From Rhodoferax sp. (lineage in GTDB: Bacteria; Pseudomonadota; Gammaproteobacteria; Burkholderiales; Burkholderiaceae_C), in contig JARLJH010000003.1 in the NCBI GenBank assembly GCA_031291305.1, forward strand, positions 1 to 41,147: a DNA stretch of 41,147 bases. Reading direction: 5' to 3'. Numbering within the stretch: the first letter of the stretch is position 1; every line of letters begins with the position of its first letter. The notes beneath the pieces are model-generated. The model was not told where the DNA came from and searched no databases. It saw only the letters and a list, made by a program, of their open reading frames with translations. Positions 15,938-25,734 of this stretch are shown piece by piece. The translations under genes were made by a program, and so were the position numbers.

Positions 15938-17698
15938 ATGAATTTGGATCACCTGAAAATTTCCACCCGTCTGGGTGTGCTGATTGGGGCTGCGTTGGCC
16001 GGCATTGTCTTGCTGGTTGCCGCTTTTTTGTACTCTGAGAGAAGTCTGCTCTTGCAGGAGCGTGAACTGGGATTGCAGCAAGCAGTGGAAACCGCGTATG
16101 GGGTGATCCAGCACTACCATGATCTTGCTGTCAAAGGAACGATGTCGGAGGAAGCTGCCAAGCAGGCCGCCATGGCGACCATCAAACCGCTTCGGTACAG
16201 TGGGTCAGAGTATTTCTTCATTCAGGACTATCAGTTAAAGATGGTCATGCACCCCAGTCCAAAAGTTGAAGGTCAGGACGTCTCGGGGCTTAAGGACCCG
16301 AACGGCAGGCTGATGTCGGTAGACATGGACAAAATGGCGAGGGCCAACGGCTCTGGATTTGTGCCCTATATGTGGCCAAAGCCGGGCAGTCAGACTCCCG
16401 TGGATAAAGTGGCCTACGTCAAGGCATTTGAGCCCTGGGGTTGGATTATTGGGTCGGGTGTTTATGTAGACAACGTGAACGCGGTCATCATGGAGCGCGT
16501 CGTCACATCCTCTGTCGGTGCCGCTGTGCTGGCGGGACTGCTGTTGATGGTGAGCCTGCTGATCTCACGAGGCATCCTGCGCCAGCTCGGCGGTGAACCT
16601 GGTGTTGCGGCAGACATCACCCGACGCATCGCAGCGGGCGACCTGACCGCAGACATTTTGCTCAAAGACGGCGACCAATCCAGCCTGCTGTACGCCCTCA
16701 AGACCATGCGCGACAGCTTGTTGGGCATCGTCGGACAGGTCAGAGCTGGCTCTGAAGGCGTAGCCACCGCTAGTGCAGAGATTGCCCAGGGCAACAACGA
16801 CCTGAGTTCCCGCACCGAACAGCAGGCCAGTGCCTTGGAAGAGACCGCCGCCTCCATGGAACAACTGAGCGCCACCGTCAAGCAAAACGCAGAAAACGCG
16901 CAGCAAGCCAACCAAATGGCACATGCGGCCAGCAGTACGGCGCTGCAAGGCGGCGAGGTAGTGGCTGAGGTGGTAGAAACCATGAAACACATCAACGACT
17001 CGTCCAAGCGCATTTTTGACATCATTGGTGTGATTGATGGCATTGCCTTCCAAACCAACATTTTGGCCTTGAATGCAGCAGTGGAAGCTGCTCGCGCAGG
17101 TGAACAAGGCCGCGGTTTTGCGGTGGTGGCGAGCGAAGTACGTAGCTTGGCCGGGCGTTCGGCAGAGGCCGCCAAGGAAATCAAAACCTTGATTAGCGCG
17201 AGCGTAGATCGTGTGAATGAAGGCTCTCGGCTGGTCGATCAGGCTGGCATCACCATGGGGGAAGTAGTCAGCAGCATTCAACGCGTGACTAACATTATGA
17301 GTGAGATCAGCGGTGCCAGCCGTGAGCAAAGTCAGGGCGTCAGCCAAGTGGGAGAAGCGGTAACGCAAATGGACCAGGTGACACAGCAAAACGCCGCTCT
17401 GGTAGAAGAAATGGCGGCAGCCGCCAGCAGCCTAAAAACCCAGGCGCAAGACCTGGTAGGAACCGTGGCGGTGTTCAAGCTGAACGCCAATGACGCCCTT
17501 CGCGATTCTGCACGCCCCGAACGCATTCGCAGCCCGGTGACGGTTCGCTCTCCCCAGCCCGCGCCAAAGGCATACAAGAGTACCGAGCGACGAGCCTTGG
17601 CATCGCCTTCAAAGCCGACTGTACGCCCGGTGCCCCCAAAATTGGCACCCCAAACCGTGGCATCGGCCAGTGAGGATGGCAATTGGGAGTCTTTTTGA
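15938..17698 (+). CDS. methyl-accepting chemotaxis protein with single Cache sensor
   Basis: The 586-residue protein has an N-terminal membrane helix (about 10-33) and a periplasmic single Cache domain (about 35-185, with the sCache_2 pattern SEYFFIQDY...MHP and [12 protein letters not shown]). A second helix (about 190-215), a HAMP domain and a long cytoplasmic coiled coil follow. The signalling tip is unmistakable: [20 protein letters not shown]. The C terminus ends NWESF, a variant of the NWETF pentapeptide that tethers CheR and CheB, so this is likely a high-abundance-type receptor subject to full adaptation. The ATG at 15938 follows GAGG; an in-frame ATG five codons earlier is the alternative. 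sCache_2 receptors often bind small carboxylates. No che genes are in the window. Confidence 0.95.
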   Translation: MNLDHLKISTRLGVLIGAALAGIVLLVAAFLYSERSLLLQERELGLQQAVETAYGVIQHYHDLAVKGTMSEEAAKQAAMATIKPLRYSGSEYFFIQDYQLKMVMHPSPKVEGQDVSGLKDPNGRLMSVDMDKMARANGSGFVPYMWPKPGSQTPVDKVAYVKAFEPWGWIIGSGVYVDNVNAVIMERVVTSSVGAAVLAGLLLMVSLLISRGILRQLGGEPGVAADITRRIAAGDLTADILLKDGDQSSLLYALKTMRDSLLGIVGQVRAGSEGVATASAEIAQGNNDLSSRTEQQASALEETAASMEQLSATVKQNAENAQQANQMAHAASSTALQGGEVVAEVVETMKHINDSSKRIFDIIGVIDGIAFQTNILALNAAVEAARAGEQGRGFAVVASEVRSLAGRSAEAAKEIKTLISASVDRVNEGSRLVDQAGITMGEVVSSIQRVTNIMSEISGASREQSQGVSQVGEAVTQMDQVTQQNAALVEEMAAAASSLKTQAQDLVGTVAVFKLNANDALRDSARPERIRSPVTVRSPQPAPKAYKSTERRALASPSKPTVRPVPPKLAPQTVASASEDGNWESF

Positions 17699-17796
17699 CC
17701 TCTGGCCCTTTCACATCATCTGCAAGATGCTTCGAAATATGTAGCGCGATTTACGCCGACAAAAACGACATCTAACGCATTCACCGGAGCTGATCC

Positions 17797-17895
17797 ATGA
17801 GAGCCCATCTGCCTGCCCATCAAAACGAGTTCCAGTCTCTGGGCTCCGAGAGCCTGCTGGCGGGCGGGTGGGGGGCTTTGCAGGCAAGCTTTTGA
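17797..17895 (+). CDS. possible 32-residue leader peptide coupled to the MASE3-GGDEF-EAL gene
   Basis: A short frame starts at ATG 17797 with a well-placed GGAG seven bases upstream (17786-17789) and ends in TGA at 17893-17895, one base before the ATG of the next gene. The peptide begins MRAHLPAHQNEF and ends GGWGALQASF. The large gene has only a poor ribosome site of its own, so translation could be handed over from this frame by reinitiation. Nothing in the peptide is recognised. It may be a regulatory leader, a real microprotein, or a chance frame. Confidence 0.4.
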   Translation: MRAHLPAHQNEFQSLGSESLLAGGWGALQASF

Positions 17896-17896
17896 T

Positions 17897-20473
17897 ATGA
17901 AGCCAGATTTCGCTCATCTGCCAGCCGCGCACGTCCACCCGTATCAAAGTGCTTTTGGCTGGGCTTCACTGGCATTGGCTGCCCCCCTACTTTGGGCGGT
18001 GTTGCATACGCAGCGCCCGGTTGTCTTGCAAGCCAACGATTTTGTGTTTTTCCACACAGCGATTGAAGTCTTCGCGGTGGTGGTGGCATTGCTGATTTTT
18101 GTCACCGGTTATCGCGCCATTTTGTCCATCCGCAAGAACGCCGTGGTACTGCTCGGCATCATGTTTCTGGGTGTCGGCCTACTGGACTTCTTGCATCTGA
18201 TGAGCTACGTGGGCATGCCTGATGCCATCAGCCCTAACAGTGCGCAAAAATCCATCTTCTTCTGGCTGGCGGCGCGTCTGCTTGGCGCAGGTGCCTTGCT
18301 GCTGTATGTCTGGCTGCGAGACGAGTCGGAGGTCAGTGCGACGCGCAAGCGCGTTGGACTGGCTGTGATGCTGCTGGTGGTTGGCGTGTTGGCAGCCATT
18401 GGGTTGCTATGGCCGCAGCAAGTGCCGACGTTGTTTGTACCTGGTGTGGGTCTGACACCACTCAAAATTGGCCTCGAATGGCTGATCATCGCCATCCATG
18501 TGGTCACTCTTGGGGTGCTATGGCAGCGCCGCCGGGCCTTGCAGCGTGAATGTGTCATGGCACTGGTGCTCGCGGCTGCCTTGTCGGCGGTGTCCGAGTT
18601 GTTTTTTACCATGCTCGGCATCCATGACCAGGGCGTGGCCAATGCCATTGGGCATGTGTACAAGGTAGTGGCCTATTTGTATTTGTTTCACGCCACCTTC
18701 AACGAGGCCCTGCAACGCCCGCTGCAACGCCTGGAAGTGCAACATTTGCGCGAAAAGCTGATTTTGAGCGCTGCACCAGATGGCGTTTTGTGGGTAGACA
18801 GCAAGGGCAAAATCTTGTTGGCCAACCCAGCCATGGAAACACTGTCGGGCTATTCCCCACAGGAGTTGACGGGGCAAAACGTTGATATTTTTTTACCTGA
18901 ACATCTGCGCGCGCGCCACGCAGTATCGATGCGCAATCATTTCATGGCCCCGCATTCCAGGCCCATGGGCCTGATGGATTTGCATCTGGTGCGTCGTGAT
19001 GGACTGATGCTGCCGGTGGATATTTCTTTGGGACATTGGGAAGATGAAGGCACGCCTTTCGCCATAGCCTACATCCGCGACCTGACTGAACGCAGACAGT
19101 TTGAGGATTCGCTGAAGCACCAAGCCACGCACGATGAACTCACCGGCCTACCCAACCGCTGGCTGTTTCGCCTGCAACTGGACCAAGCGCTGGCGCGCGC
19201 AGAGCGCTCACGTCTGCATGTAGCGGTATTGTTCATCGACCTGGACTACTTCAAATCCATCAACGACAGCTTTGGCCACAGCACTGGCGACATCTTGTTA
19301 GCGCAAGCGGGTGCGCGCATGCGCAGCGTGTTGCGTGGACACGATACGCTGGCGCGCCAGGGTGGCGATGAATTTGCCGTGCTGCTGCCCGATCTGGCCA
19401 ACCCCGACGATGCCATTGGCGTGACGGACAAATTGCTCGCCGTCCTCAAGGAGGTCTATCACCTAAAGAATCAGGATGTGTATTCAAGTGCCAGCGTCGG
19501 CGTGGCGTTTTACCCGGACGATGCCCCCACCAGCGAAACCTTGCTGCGCTACGCTGACATGGCCATGTACCAGGCCAAGGCCAATGGCCGCGGCGCGTAC
19601 GCCTTCTACTCGCAGGACATGGACCGTTCAGCACATGACAACATGCAACTGCATACCCACTTGAAGGAGGCCATGGCCCGCAATGGATTGCAACTGCACT
19701 ACCAGCCACAAGTGGATGTCGAAACCGGTGACATCGTGGGGGCTGAGGCCTTGCTACGCTGGTTTGACCCGGTGTTAGGCCACATCCCACCCGCGCGGTT
19801 TATTCCAGTGGCGGAGGCCACCGGCTTGATCTTGCCGCTGTCTGAGTGGGTGCTTGAAACGGCATGCCAGCAGATTGCCGCGTGGACACAGGCAGGCACA
19901 CCTCTGCGAGTGGCCGTGAATTTTTCGGCGCAACAGTTTCGCCAGCGCGATTTACCCGAGCAAGTGCGCCAGGCGTTGCTGCGCACAGGTGCACTGGCGC
20001 AGTGGCTCGACATTGAAATCACTGAATCGCTGGCCATGAGCCAGCCCGAGCAGGCAAGCGAACAGCTTGCAGCGCTGGTAGCCATGGGTTGCCGCGTGGC
20101 GCTGGACGACTTTGGTACCGGCTATTCGTCTCTGTCCTACCTCAAGGCGCTGCCCATTCACAAGCTCAAAATTGACAAGAGTTTCATGGACGGCATTCCC
20201 GAAGATGCCAGTGATGTGGCGATTTCGCGCGCCATCATCGCACTTGCCAAGAGCCTGGGCCTGAAATTGATCGCTGAAGGTGTGGAGACCGATGCGCAAC
20301 TGGCCTTTTTGCGTCAATACGGCTGCGACACCTACCAAGGCTGGTTGTTTGCCAAGGCGATGGACGCCGCAGCGTTGACCGAGCGGTTGCAGGCATTGAC
20401 CGAAGCAGGATTGAACGGTTCAAAAGGTTGCGCACCAAAATCCACCGAGACTGTCTGCAACGACCGGCTTTGA
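17897..20473 (+). CDS. MASE3-PAS-GGDEF-EAL bifunctional cyclic di-GMP protein
   Basis: The 858-residue inner-membrane protein starts with a multi-helix MASE3-type sensor (about residues 20-275, including the conserved LLDFLHLMSYVGMPD and FWLAARLLGA segments). A PAS domain (about 290-405), GGDEF domain (about 420-575) and EAL domain (about 595-840) follow. The cyclase motif is intact (ARQGGDEF near 489) with an RxxD inhibitory site (RGHD) five residues before it. The phosphodiesterase side also looks intact (EALLRW, DDFGTGYSSL, LKIDKSF, AEGVET). It could therefore make or degrade c-di-GMP depending on the signal. It points toward the kai operon, with 49 bases between the two stop codons, so it is not part of that operon. 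Confidence 0.95.
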   Translation: MKPDFAHLPAAHVHPYQSAFGWASLALAAPLLWAVLHTQRPVVLQANDFVFFHTAIEVFAVVVALLIFVTGYRAILSIRKNAVVLLGIMFLGVGLLDFLHLMSYVGMPDAISPNSAQKSIFFWLAARLLGAGALLLYVWLRDESEVSATRKRVGLAVMLLVVGVLAAIGLLWPQQVPTLFVPGVGLTPLKIGLEWLIIAIHVVTLGVLWQRRRALQRECVMALVLAAALSAVSELFFTMLGIHDQGVANAIGHVYKVVAYLYLFHATFNEALQRPLQRLEVQHLREKLILSAAPDGVLWVDSKGKILLANPAMETLSGYSPQELTGQNVDIFLPEHLRARHAVSMRNHFMAPHSRPMGLMDLHLVRRDGLMLPVDISLGHWEDEGTPFAIAYIRDLTERRQFEDSLKHQATHDELTGLPNRWLFRLQLDQALARAERSRLHVAVLFIDLDYFKSINDSFGHSTGDILLAQAGARMRSVLRGHDTLARQGGDEFAVLLPDLANPDDAIGVTDKLLAVLKEVYHLKNQDVYSSASVGVAFYPDDAPTSETLLRYADMAMYQAKANGRGAYAFYSQDMDRSAHDNMQLHTHLKEAMARNGLQLHYQPQVDVETGDIVGAEALLRWFDPVLGHIPPARFIPVAEATGLILPLSEWVLETACQQIAAWTQAGTPLRVAVNFSAQQFRQRDLPEQVRQALLRTGALAQWLDIEITESLAMSQPEQASEQLAALVAMGCRVALDDFGTGYSSLSYLKALPIHKLKIDKSFMDGIPEDASDVAISRAIIALAKSLGLKLIAEGVETDAQLAFLRQYGCDTYQGWLFAKAMDAAALTERLQALTEAGLNGSKGCAPKSTETVCNDRL

Positions 20474-20522
20474 ATAGACCTCGTACCGGTGTACCTGTCG
20501 TGGCTGTGGTGGACTGGCTTGC

Positions 20523-23500
20523 CTACGTGCTATTAATTTGGATGCCCACCGCAGCCGGAGTCAGGAATCTGGCTTCAAATATTTCAGCCGACACCGGCTT
20601 GCTAAATAGATAGCCCTGCATTTCGTCACAGTTCAGCGAGAGGAGCTGGCGTGATTGTTTCTCGGTTTCGACGCCTTCGGCCACCACCTTGAGCTTCAGG
20701 GCATGCGCCAGGATGATGATGGCGGAGACCAGCGCTAGCCCCTGCGGGTTATCCATTTCGATCACGAAGGCGCGATCAATCTTCAGCGTGTCCACGGGCA
20801 ATTTCGCCAGGTAGCTGAGCGAGGAGAAACCGGTGCCGAAATCGTCAATGGCGAAAGTGATACCCATGGCGCGGATCGCTGTCAGCGTGTCAATGCTATG
20901 TTGGACATCCTCCATGATTAGGCTTTCGGTAATCTCCAGTTCCAATCCCTGCGCCACACGCGCATCCAGGGACAGGACCCGACTGATCTCGTTCAAGAAG
21001 TTGGTGTTACGTAACTGCAGTGCCGACACGTTCACCGCGATACGCACGGCAGGCAGGCCTGCCGCGCGCCAGCGCAGGTAATCTTCCATGGCTTTGCGCA
21101 GTGCCCAGCGCCCGACTTCATTGATCAGGCCGGTTTCTTCCAGGATCGGGATGAACATGGCTGGCGGTACCAGTCCGGTGCGCGGATCATTCCAGCGTAG
21201 CAGCGCCTCGGCACTGGTGACCTTGCCGCTCACCAGATTCACCTTCGGTTGGTAATGCAGCACGAATTCTTCCTTGTCGATTGCCTCGCGCAGCTGATTT
21301 TCCAGCGCAAGTTTGTCGGCCACCAATGCAGACATTTTTTGCATGAAAAACAGATATCGATCACCGTTTGTCTTGGCCTTTTTGAGTGCGGCCTCGGCCT
21401 TATTGAACAGTATGTTGATGTCGACACCATCATCCGGGAATACCGAGATGCCGACCTTGATGCCGATACGGAATGTGCTGTCTTTCAGGTGGAACGGATG
21501 CACCAGAAAATTGCTCATCACTTTCTCGACCAGCCCGGTCAGGTTGCCATCTGCCTTGACGTCGGGCACCACGAAAGCAAAATGGTCTGCGTCGATTCGT
21601 GCAAGCAGGTCGGCATCCCGCGTGAATTGAGTTAGCCACTGCGCCATCTGCGTCAGCAGGGAGTCACCGGCGGGTCTGCCGAGACTGTCGTTGATGTTCT
21701 TGAACCGTTCCAGATCAATCAGACCTATCGCCAGTTTGTGCCCGCCACTGATGGCGCTTTGGATATGCTGCGCTGCCCGATCGAAAAACAGGCTGCGGTT
21801 CGCAAGACCGGTGAGATCGTCGTAGTAGGCGAGGAAATTGAGCCGCTCGTGCTTTTCGATGTGATCGACGGCGAAAGCGATGTCGCCTGCCAGCTCCGTC
21901 AGCAACTTCATCTCATCGCCTTGAAAAAAATCAATCTCGCTGGCGTAAAGCGCAAATATGCCGATGGCTTCACCCGAGATGATCAGCGGCAATATCGCCA
22001 TCGAATTGATCCCTGCTTCTGCATACTGTTTGCCGAATAGGAGACTGGGGTCCTGTTGCGCATCGTTCGATATGACGGCTTTCCTCTCCAGGATCGCCCG
22101 CGCGATCAGGGTCTTTTGCATCTCTTCACTGGATGACATGACTTGTTTGATCGCGGCCAGAAGTTCGTCGCCCTTTCCTGCCGATATGACCGTGAGCGGC
22201 AGCATCGTGCGGGGGTCTACGATGACCAGCATGGCCATGCGGAACCCACCTTCTCCGACCGCGATGTTGCAGGCCTCACTGAACAACTCTTCACGGTCAT
22301 TCGCACGCACGATCAATGCGTTGATGCCGCTCAGTATGGAGAGAACCCGGTTCAGGTACTTGATACTGGCTTCAGATTTCTTCTGTTCGGTGATGTCTTC
22401 ACCAATGCTCGCGGTCCCAATCACATCGCCGGTATTTGAGCGCAGCACCGAATTGTTCCAGCGTATCAGCCTGCGCTCACCCGATCGGGTGACGATATCG
22501 TTCTCGTGATGCAGCGCCTCGGGGTGGTTGTCGAGCAGTGACGAAAAAAAATCACCTTTCAACTCGTGAAGTTCGGGCGGCACGAAAAGTTCCCACCAGT
22601 TTTTTCCGAAGACTTCATCGCGTTGCCAACCGGTCAGCAGGAGCAGGTAATCGTTGCAATAGGTGATCCGCGCCTCGCGATCCAGCATCATCGATATCAG
22701 TTCTACGTTTTCCAGCAGGTCGGTGAAGCGACGTTCACTTTCGAGCAACTTCATCTCATTTTGCTTGCGTTCAGTGATGTCGGTCAGCGTCGCAACGTAG
22801 CCAAGGAGTTCGTTTTTTGGCCCCTTCAGGTGGCCGACACTGACCAAAAGATCGAACTCCTGTCCGTTGTGTTTCAGCCTTGCCTCCAGTGAGAGGTTAC
22901 TGTTCGTTTTGATCGAATTGACAGCAGAAAAAACGCTGCCATCCAACAGGTGTAGGGGAAAAGCCTGCTCAAACAGTTGACCGATGGGGTGGTTGCCATA
23001 GAGCGCTTGCGCCTGTTTGCTGGCGCGCATGATCCGTCCGTTCTCGTCGCAGATCACGATGGCGTCGGCGGCCTGTTCCAGAATCGCGCGCGCGAGTTTT
23101 TCTTCGGTAAGCATCGCCTCATGGCGTTTCTGTTCCGTCAGATCGGTCACGACCATGCATATGAAATCAGTCTCATCCAGAACCAGGTGGCTCACTGACA
23201 AGTAGACCGGTATCGGTGTTCCGTCAGCGGCAGCGAGGACCAGCTCCTCACGGTGCTTGTTGATCGTGTTTTTTTGCAGCAGTGCGTGAACGACCTCCCA
23301 GCTCGGGGATGCGATCCAGTTGCGGATCTCTGAGCCGATCACTTTTTCGAGCGGTGTTCTGAGCATCTCAGCAAAGCGCCGATTGGCGTACAGCACCAAG
23401 CCCTGCGGTGTCAGAGTGAGCGCTCCTTCGCTCATGTTCTCGATCAATGTCCGGTAGGACTGATCGGCACCCCTGAGGGTAAACAGCTGCGCGCCAGCCA

Positions 23501-23630
23501 CGCCGGTGACGAACAGCGCGTCCGCCTCGCCGCTGAGTATCTCGCTCAGCGTCGCTTCAGCTTTTTCAAGCCGGGCGCGCAGGTCCCGGTTGTCTGTGTC
23601 CAGCTGTTTGGGGGCGAGCTTGGTGGGCAT
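20523..23630 (-). CDS. PAS/GAF/degenerate GGDEF/EAL protein encoded in the kai operon
   Basis: The cytoplasmic 1035-residue protein opens with a coiled coil and a short SGEADALFV segment. PAS domains follow at about 55-165, 175-290 and 298-415, a GAF domain at about 425-575, a GGDEF-like domain at about 595-750 and an EAL domain at about 775-1025. The GGDEF signature is replaced by RIDADHF near 677, so cyclase activity is unlikely. The EAL domain keeps EALLRW near 807, ITESL, DDFGTGFSSL, LKIDRAF, AEGVET and MQGYLF, so phosphodiesterase activity is expected. Its ATG overlaps the kaiB stop by one base (TAATG), which implies coupled translation. As I recall, similar N-terminal SGEADAL-PAS regions occur on histidine kinases next to kaiBC in other Proteobacteria; here the output is c-di-GMP turnover instead. 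Confidence 0.93.
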   Translation of the reverse strand: MPTKLAPKQLDTDNRDLRARLEKAEATLSEILSGEADALFVTGVAGAQLFTLRGADQSYRTLIENMSEGALTLTPQGLVLYANRRFAEMLRTPLEKVIGSEIRNWIASPSWEVVHALLQKNTINKHREELVLAAADGTPIPVYLSVSHLVLDETDFICMVVTDLTEQKRHEAMLTEEKLARAILEQAADAIVICDENGRIMRASKQAQALYGNHPIGQLFEQAFPLHLLDGSVFSAVNSIKTNSNLSLEARLKHNGQEFDLLVSVGHLKGPKNELLGYVATLTDITERKQNEMKLLESERRFTDLLENVELISMMLDREARITYCNDYLLLLTGWQRDEVFGKNWWELFVPPELHELKGDFFSSLLDNHPEALHHENDIVTRSGERRLIRWNNSVLRSNTGDVIGTASIGEDITEQKKSEASIKYLNRVLSILSGINALIVRANDREELFSEACNIAVGEGGFRMAMLVIVDPRTMLPLTVISAGKGDELLAAIKQVMSSSEEMQKTLIARAILERKAVISNDAQQDPSLLFGKQYAEAGINSMAILPLIISGEAIGIFALYASEIDFFQGDEMKLLTELAGDIAFAVDHIEKHERLNFLAYYDDLTGLANRSLFFDRAAQHIQSAISGGHKLAIGLIDLERFKNINDSLGRPAGDSLLTQMAQWLTQFTRDADLLARIDADHFAFVVPDVKADGNLTGLVEKVMSNFLVHPFHLKDSTFRIGIKVGISVFPDDGVDINILFNKAEAALKKAKTNGDRYLFFMQKMSALVADKLALENQLREAIDKEEFVLHYQPKVNLVSGKVTSAEALLRWNDPRTGLVPPAMFIPILEETGLINEVGRWALRKAMEDYLRWRAAGLPAVRIAVNVSALQLRNTNFLNEISRVLSLDARVAQGLELEITESLIMEDVQHSIDTLTAIRAMGITFAIDDFGTGFSSLSYLAKLPVDTLKIDRAFVIEMDNPQGLALVSAIIILAHALKLKVVAEGVETEKQSRQLLSLNCDEMQGYLFSKPVSAEIFEARFLTPAAVGIQINST

Positions 23631-23971
23631 TACGCCTTCTTTCGTATATCCAGTCCCACCAGCACGAGCTCGGTATTTGACAGGTCGCCGATGATGCGGC
23701 GCAATGGCAGCGGAAGTTTTCTGATCAGTGTCGGTATGGCAATGATCTGTTCGCCCTGGGCGAGCTGCGGCTGCTGGTACAGGTCGATCACGTCCAGTTC
23801 ATAACGCCCTTGCAGGTTTTCATCGCAGATCTTTTTGATATTGGCGATGGCGTTGACGGACTTCGGCGACTGTCCTGCCACGTACAGTTTCAATATGTAG
23901 CGGGTTGGTGCCACTTCGAGTGATGCTCTGTCTGCATCGGGCAACGCGATCCGGGCTGGGTCGGCTCTCAT
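23630..23971 (-). CDS. kaiB: KaiB clock/fold-switch protein
   Basis: The 113-residue protein matches KaiB over its whole core: [18 protein letters not shown] at about 24-41, the [13 protein letters not shown] strand-turn near 58-70, [20 protein letters not shown] near 77-96, and a final VLVGLDI. About 20 extra residues precede the core compared with cyanobacterial KaiB. In cyanobacteria KaiB switches from a tetrameric ground state to a thioredoxin-like fold that binds the CI ring of phosphorylated KaiC. The gene overlaps kaiC by four bases (ATGA) and the EAL gene by one base, so all three are one operon. No kaiA was found, as is usual outside cyanobacteria. Confidence 0.96.
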   Translation of the reverse strand: MRADPARIALPDADRASLEVAPTRYILKLYVAGQSPKSVNAIANIKKICDENLQGRYELDVIDLYQQPQLAQGEQIIAIPTLIRKLPLPLRRIIGDLSNTELVLVGLDIRKKA

Positions 23972-25734
23972 TTCGCGAACCCCTTTCGTTTGTTCGGCTT
24001 CGCATCGACTTTGCGGCTCAGCCCCATGTCCACGCGTCCTTGCGCGAGCTGTGCCTTTTCTGCTTTTTCCTGAACGATGATTTTCAACGAAGCGACCTCC
24101 TGCACCGCAAACTCGGCACGAAGCATGGCGATCTGTGCTTCTAGCGTCGTGCGTTTGCGTTCCAGTTCGATTCGACGCAGCTCGACTTCCTGATTGCGGA
24201 TCAACAGCGTGGCTTCGTTTTCCGCCTCTTTTGTTAGCCGCGCCGAGCCGGTCAGAACCCCCTCCGGTCCGACATAGACGTCGCGCAGTTCCACGCCGTG
24301 GTCGGTCAGCATGAACTCGCGTATCTGGTTTGAATGCGCCATGCCGCGCGATTTCAGGATGGACAGGCAGCGATTGCGTTCACCGTCGCTGTCGATATCG
24401 CGCAGCAACAGCCAGGTGTCAATCACTGATGAAATAGCGACCTCGGTCTGTTCGACGGGGTTGCCGCTCTGCGCCAAGTTGGTGAACAGACCCGTGATCT
24501 GCCGGGTCTTCAGAAAATCCACCAACCGCATCAACATCGATTTGACTTCGATCTCGTTGTCTCCGATGACGTAACTGTTCAGCGGATCCAGGATTACCAC
24601 CTGTGGTCTGAAGTCTTCGATGGCTTTGTGCTTCATGGCCAGATGTGTTTCCAAGCCTGCGGACGATGGACGGTTCGCGTGGATTTGCAAAAGGCCTTTG
24701 ATGACCCACTGTTGCAAGTCGATTCCGATGGAACGCATATTGCGCCCGATTTGATCGGGAGATTCTTCAAAGGAGAAGTAGAGTACGCGGTCGCCTCGTC
24801 GGCATGCGGAGTCGGCGAAGTGGGCCGCAAGACTGCTTTTGCCAGTTCCCGCCGTACCTGAGATCAACACGCTGCTGCCGCGGTAATAGCCCTTGCCGCC
24901 CAGCATCGCATCGAGACGCGCAACGCCGCTGGAAAGACGTTCACTGGTGACGATGTGCTTGAGACCCAGCGAGGTGACAGGTAGCACCGAAATGCCGTCT
25001 TCATTGATCAGAAACGGGTATTCATTGGTACCGTGGGTCGAGCCACGGTACTTGACCACACGCAAGCGCCGCGAGGAGGCCTGCTCGCTTACCCGATGGT
25101 CGAGCACGATGACGCAGTCGGACACGTATTCTTCCAGCCCCTGACGCGTCAGCGTTCCATCGCCGCGTTCGCCGGTGATGATGGCGGTGACGCCCTTGTC
25201 TTTCAGCCAACGGAACAATCGGCGCAATTCAGCACGCAAAATAGCCTGGTTGGGCAATCCTGTAAACAGCGACTCGACCGTATCGAGCACGACCCGCTTG
25301 GCGCCGACGGCATCGATGGCAGATCCCAGACGAATGAACAGACCTTCCAGATCGAATTGGCCGCTTTGTTCGATCTCGCTGCGTTCGATGTAGACAAAAT
25401 CCAGAACGATTTTTTTGCGCGCGACCAGATCATTCAAGTCGAATCCGAGTGAGGCCACGTTCTGGGTCAGGTCCTGGGCGGTTTCTTCGAACGCCATAAA
25501 CACGCCCGGTTCATTGAACTGTGTCGCCCCATGTACCAGAAACTCCATCGCCAGCAGCGTCTTGCCACAGCCTGCACCGCCGCATACCAGCGTTGGTCGG
25601 CCTTTGGGCAATCCGCCACCGGTGATCTCGTCCAACCCAACGATGCCAGTCAGGCTTTTGGGCAGGTGGGGCCTGGTGTCTTGTGCTCGCGAGGATTGCC
25701 GCGTTGCCGGGGATTGACGTTTGGGCGTATTCAC
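23968..25734 (-). CDS. kaiC: KaiC double-domain ATPase/autokinase
   Basis: The 588-residue protein has two RecA-like domains. CI carries Walker A GGAGCGKT (52-59) and catalytic Glu83-Glu84. CII carries Walker A GTAGTGKS (293-300) and Glu323-Glu324. The CII phosphorylation region aligns without gaps to cyanobacterial KaiC, placing Thr430, Ser435 and Ser436 at the positions of Thr426, Ser431 and Thr432. Autophosphorylation is therefore plausible, with Ser in place of the second main Thr. After the CII end there is an added segment of about 90 residues, mostly charged coiled coil (505-565), in place of the short cyanobacterial tail. The start is a GTG at 25734 with AAGGGA upstream. It heads the operon kaiC-kaiB-EAL. 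The biological output, rhythm or stress timer, is unknown here. Confidence 0.96.
   Translation of the reverse strand: MNTPKRQSPATRQSSRAQDTRPHLPKSLTGIVGLDEITGGGLPKGRPTLVCGGAGCGKTLLAMEFLVHGATQFNEPGVFMAFEETAQDLTQNVASLGFDLNDLVARKKIVLDFVYIERSEIEQSGQFDLEGLFIRLGSAIDAVGAKRVVLDTVESLFTGLPNQAILRAELRRLFRWLKDKGVTAIITGERGDGTLTRQGLEEYVSDCVIVLDHRVSEQASSRRLRVVKYRGSTHGTNEYPFLINEDGISVLPVTSLGLKHIVTSERLSSGVARLDAMLGGKGYYRGSSVLISGTAGTGKSSLAAHFADSACRRGDRVLYFSFEESPDQIGRNMRSIGIDLQQWVIKGLLQIHANRPSSAGLETHLAMKHKAIEDFRPQVVILDPLNSYVIGDNEIEVKSMLMRLVDFLKTRQITGLFTNLAQSGNPVEQTEVAISSVIDTWLLLRDIDSDGERNRCLSILKSRGMAHSNQIREFMLTDHGVELRDVYVGPEGVLTGSARLTKEAENEATLLIRNQEVELRRIELERKRTTLEAQIAMLRAEFAVQEVASLKIIVQEKAEKAQLAQGRVDMGLSRKVDAKPNKRKGFAK

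Noticed and set aside
20474-20522. Terminator between the two convergent EAL genes
   Set aside because: The 49-base gap shows a small ACCGGTGT-type symmetry but no stable stem with a T tract on either strand.
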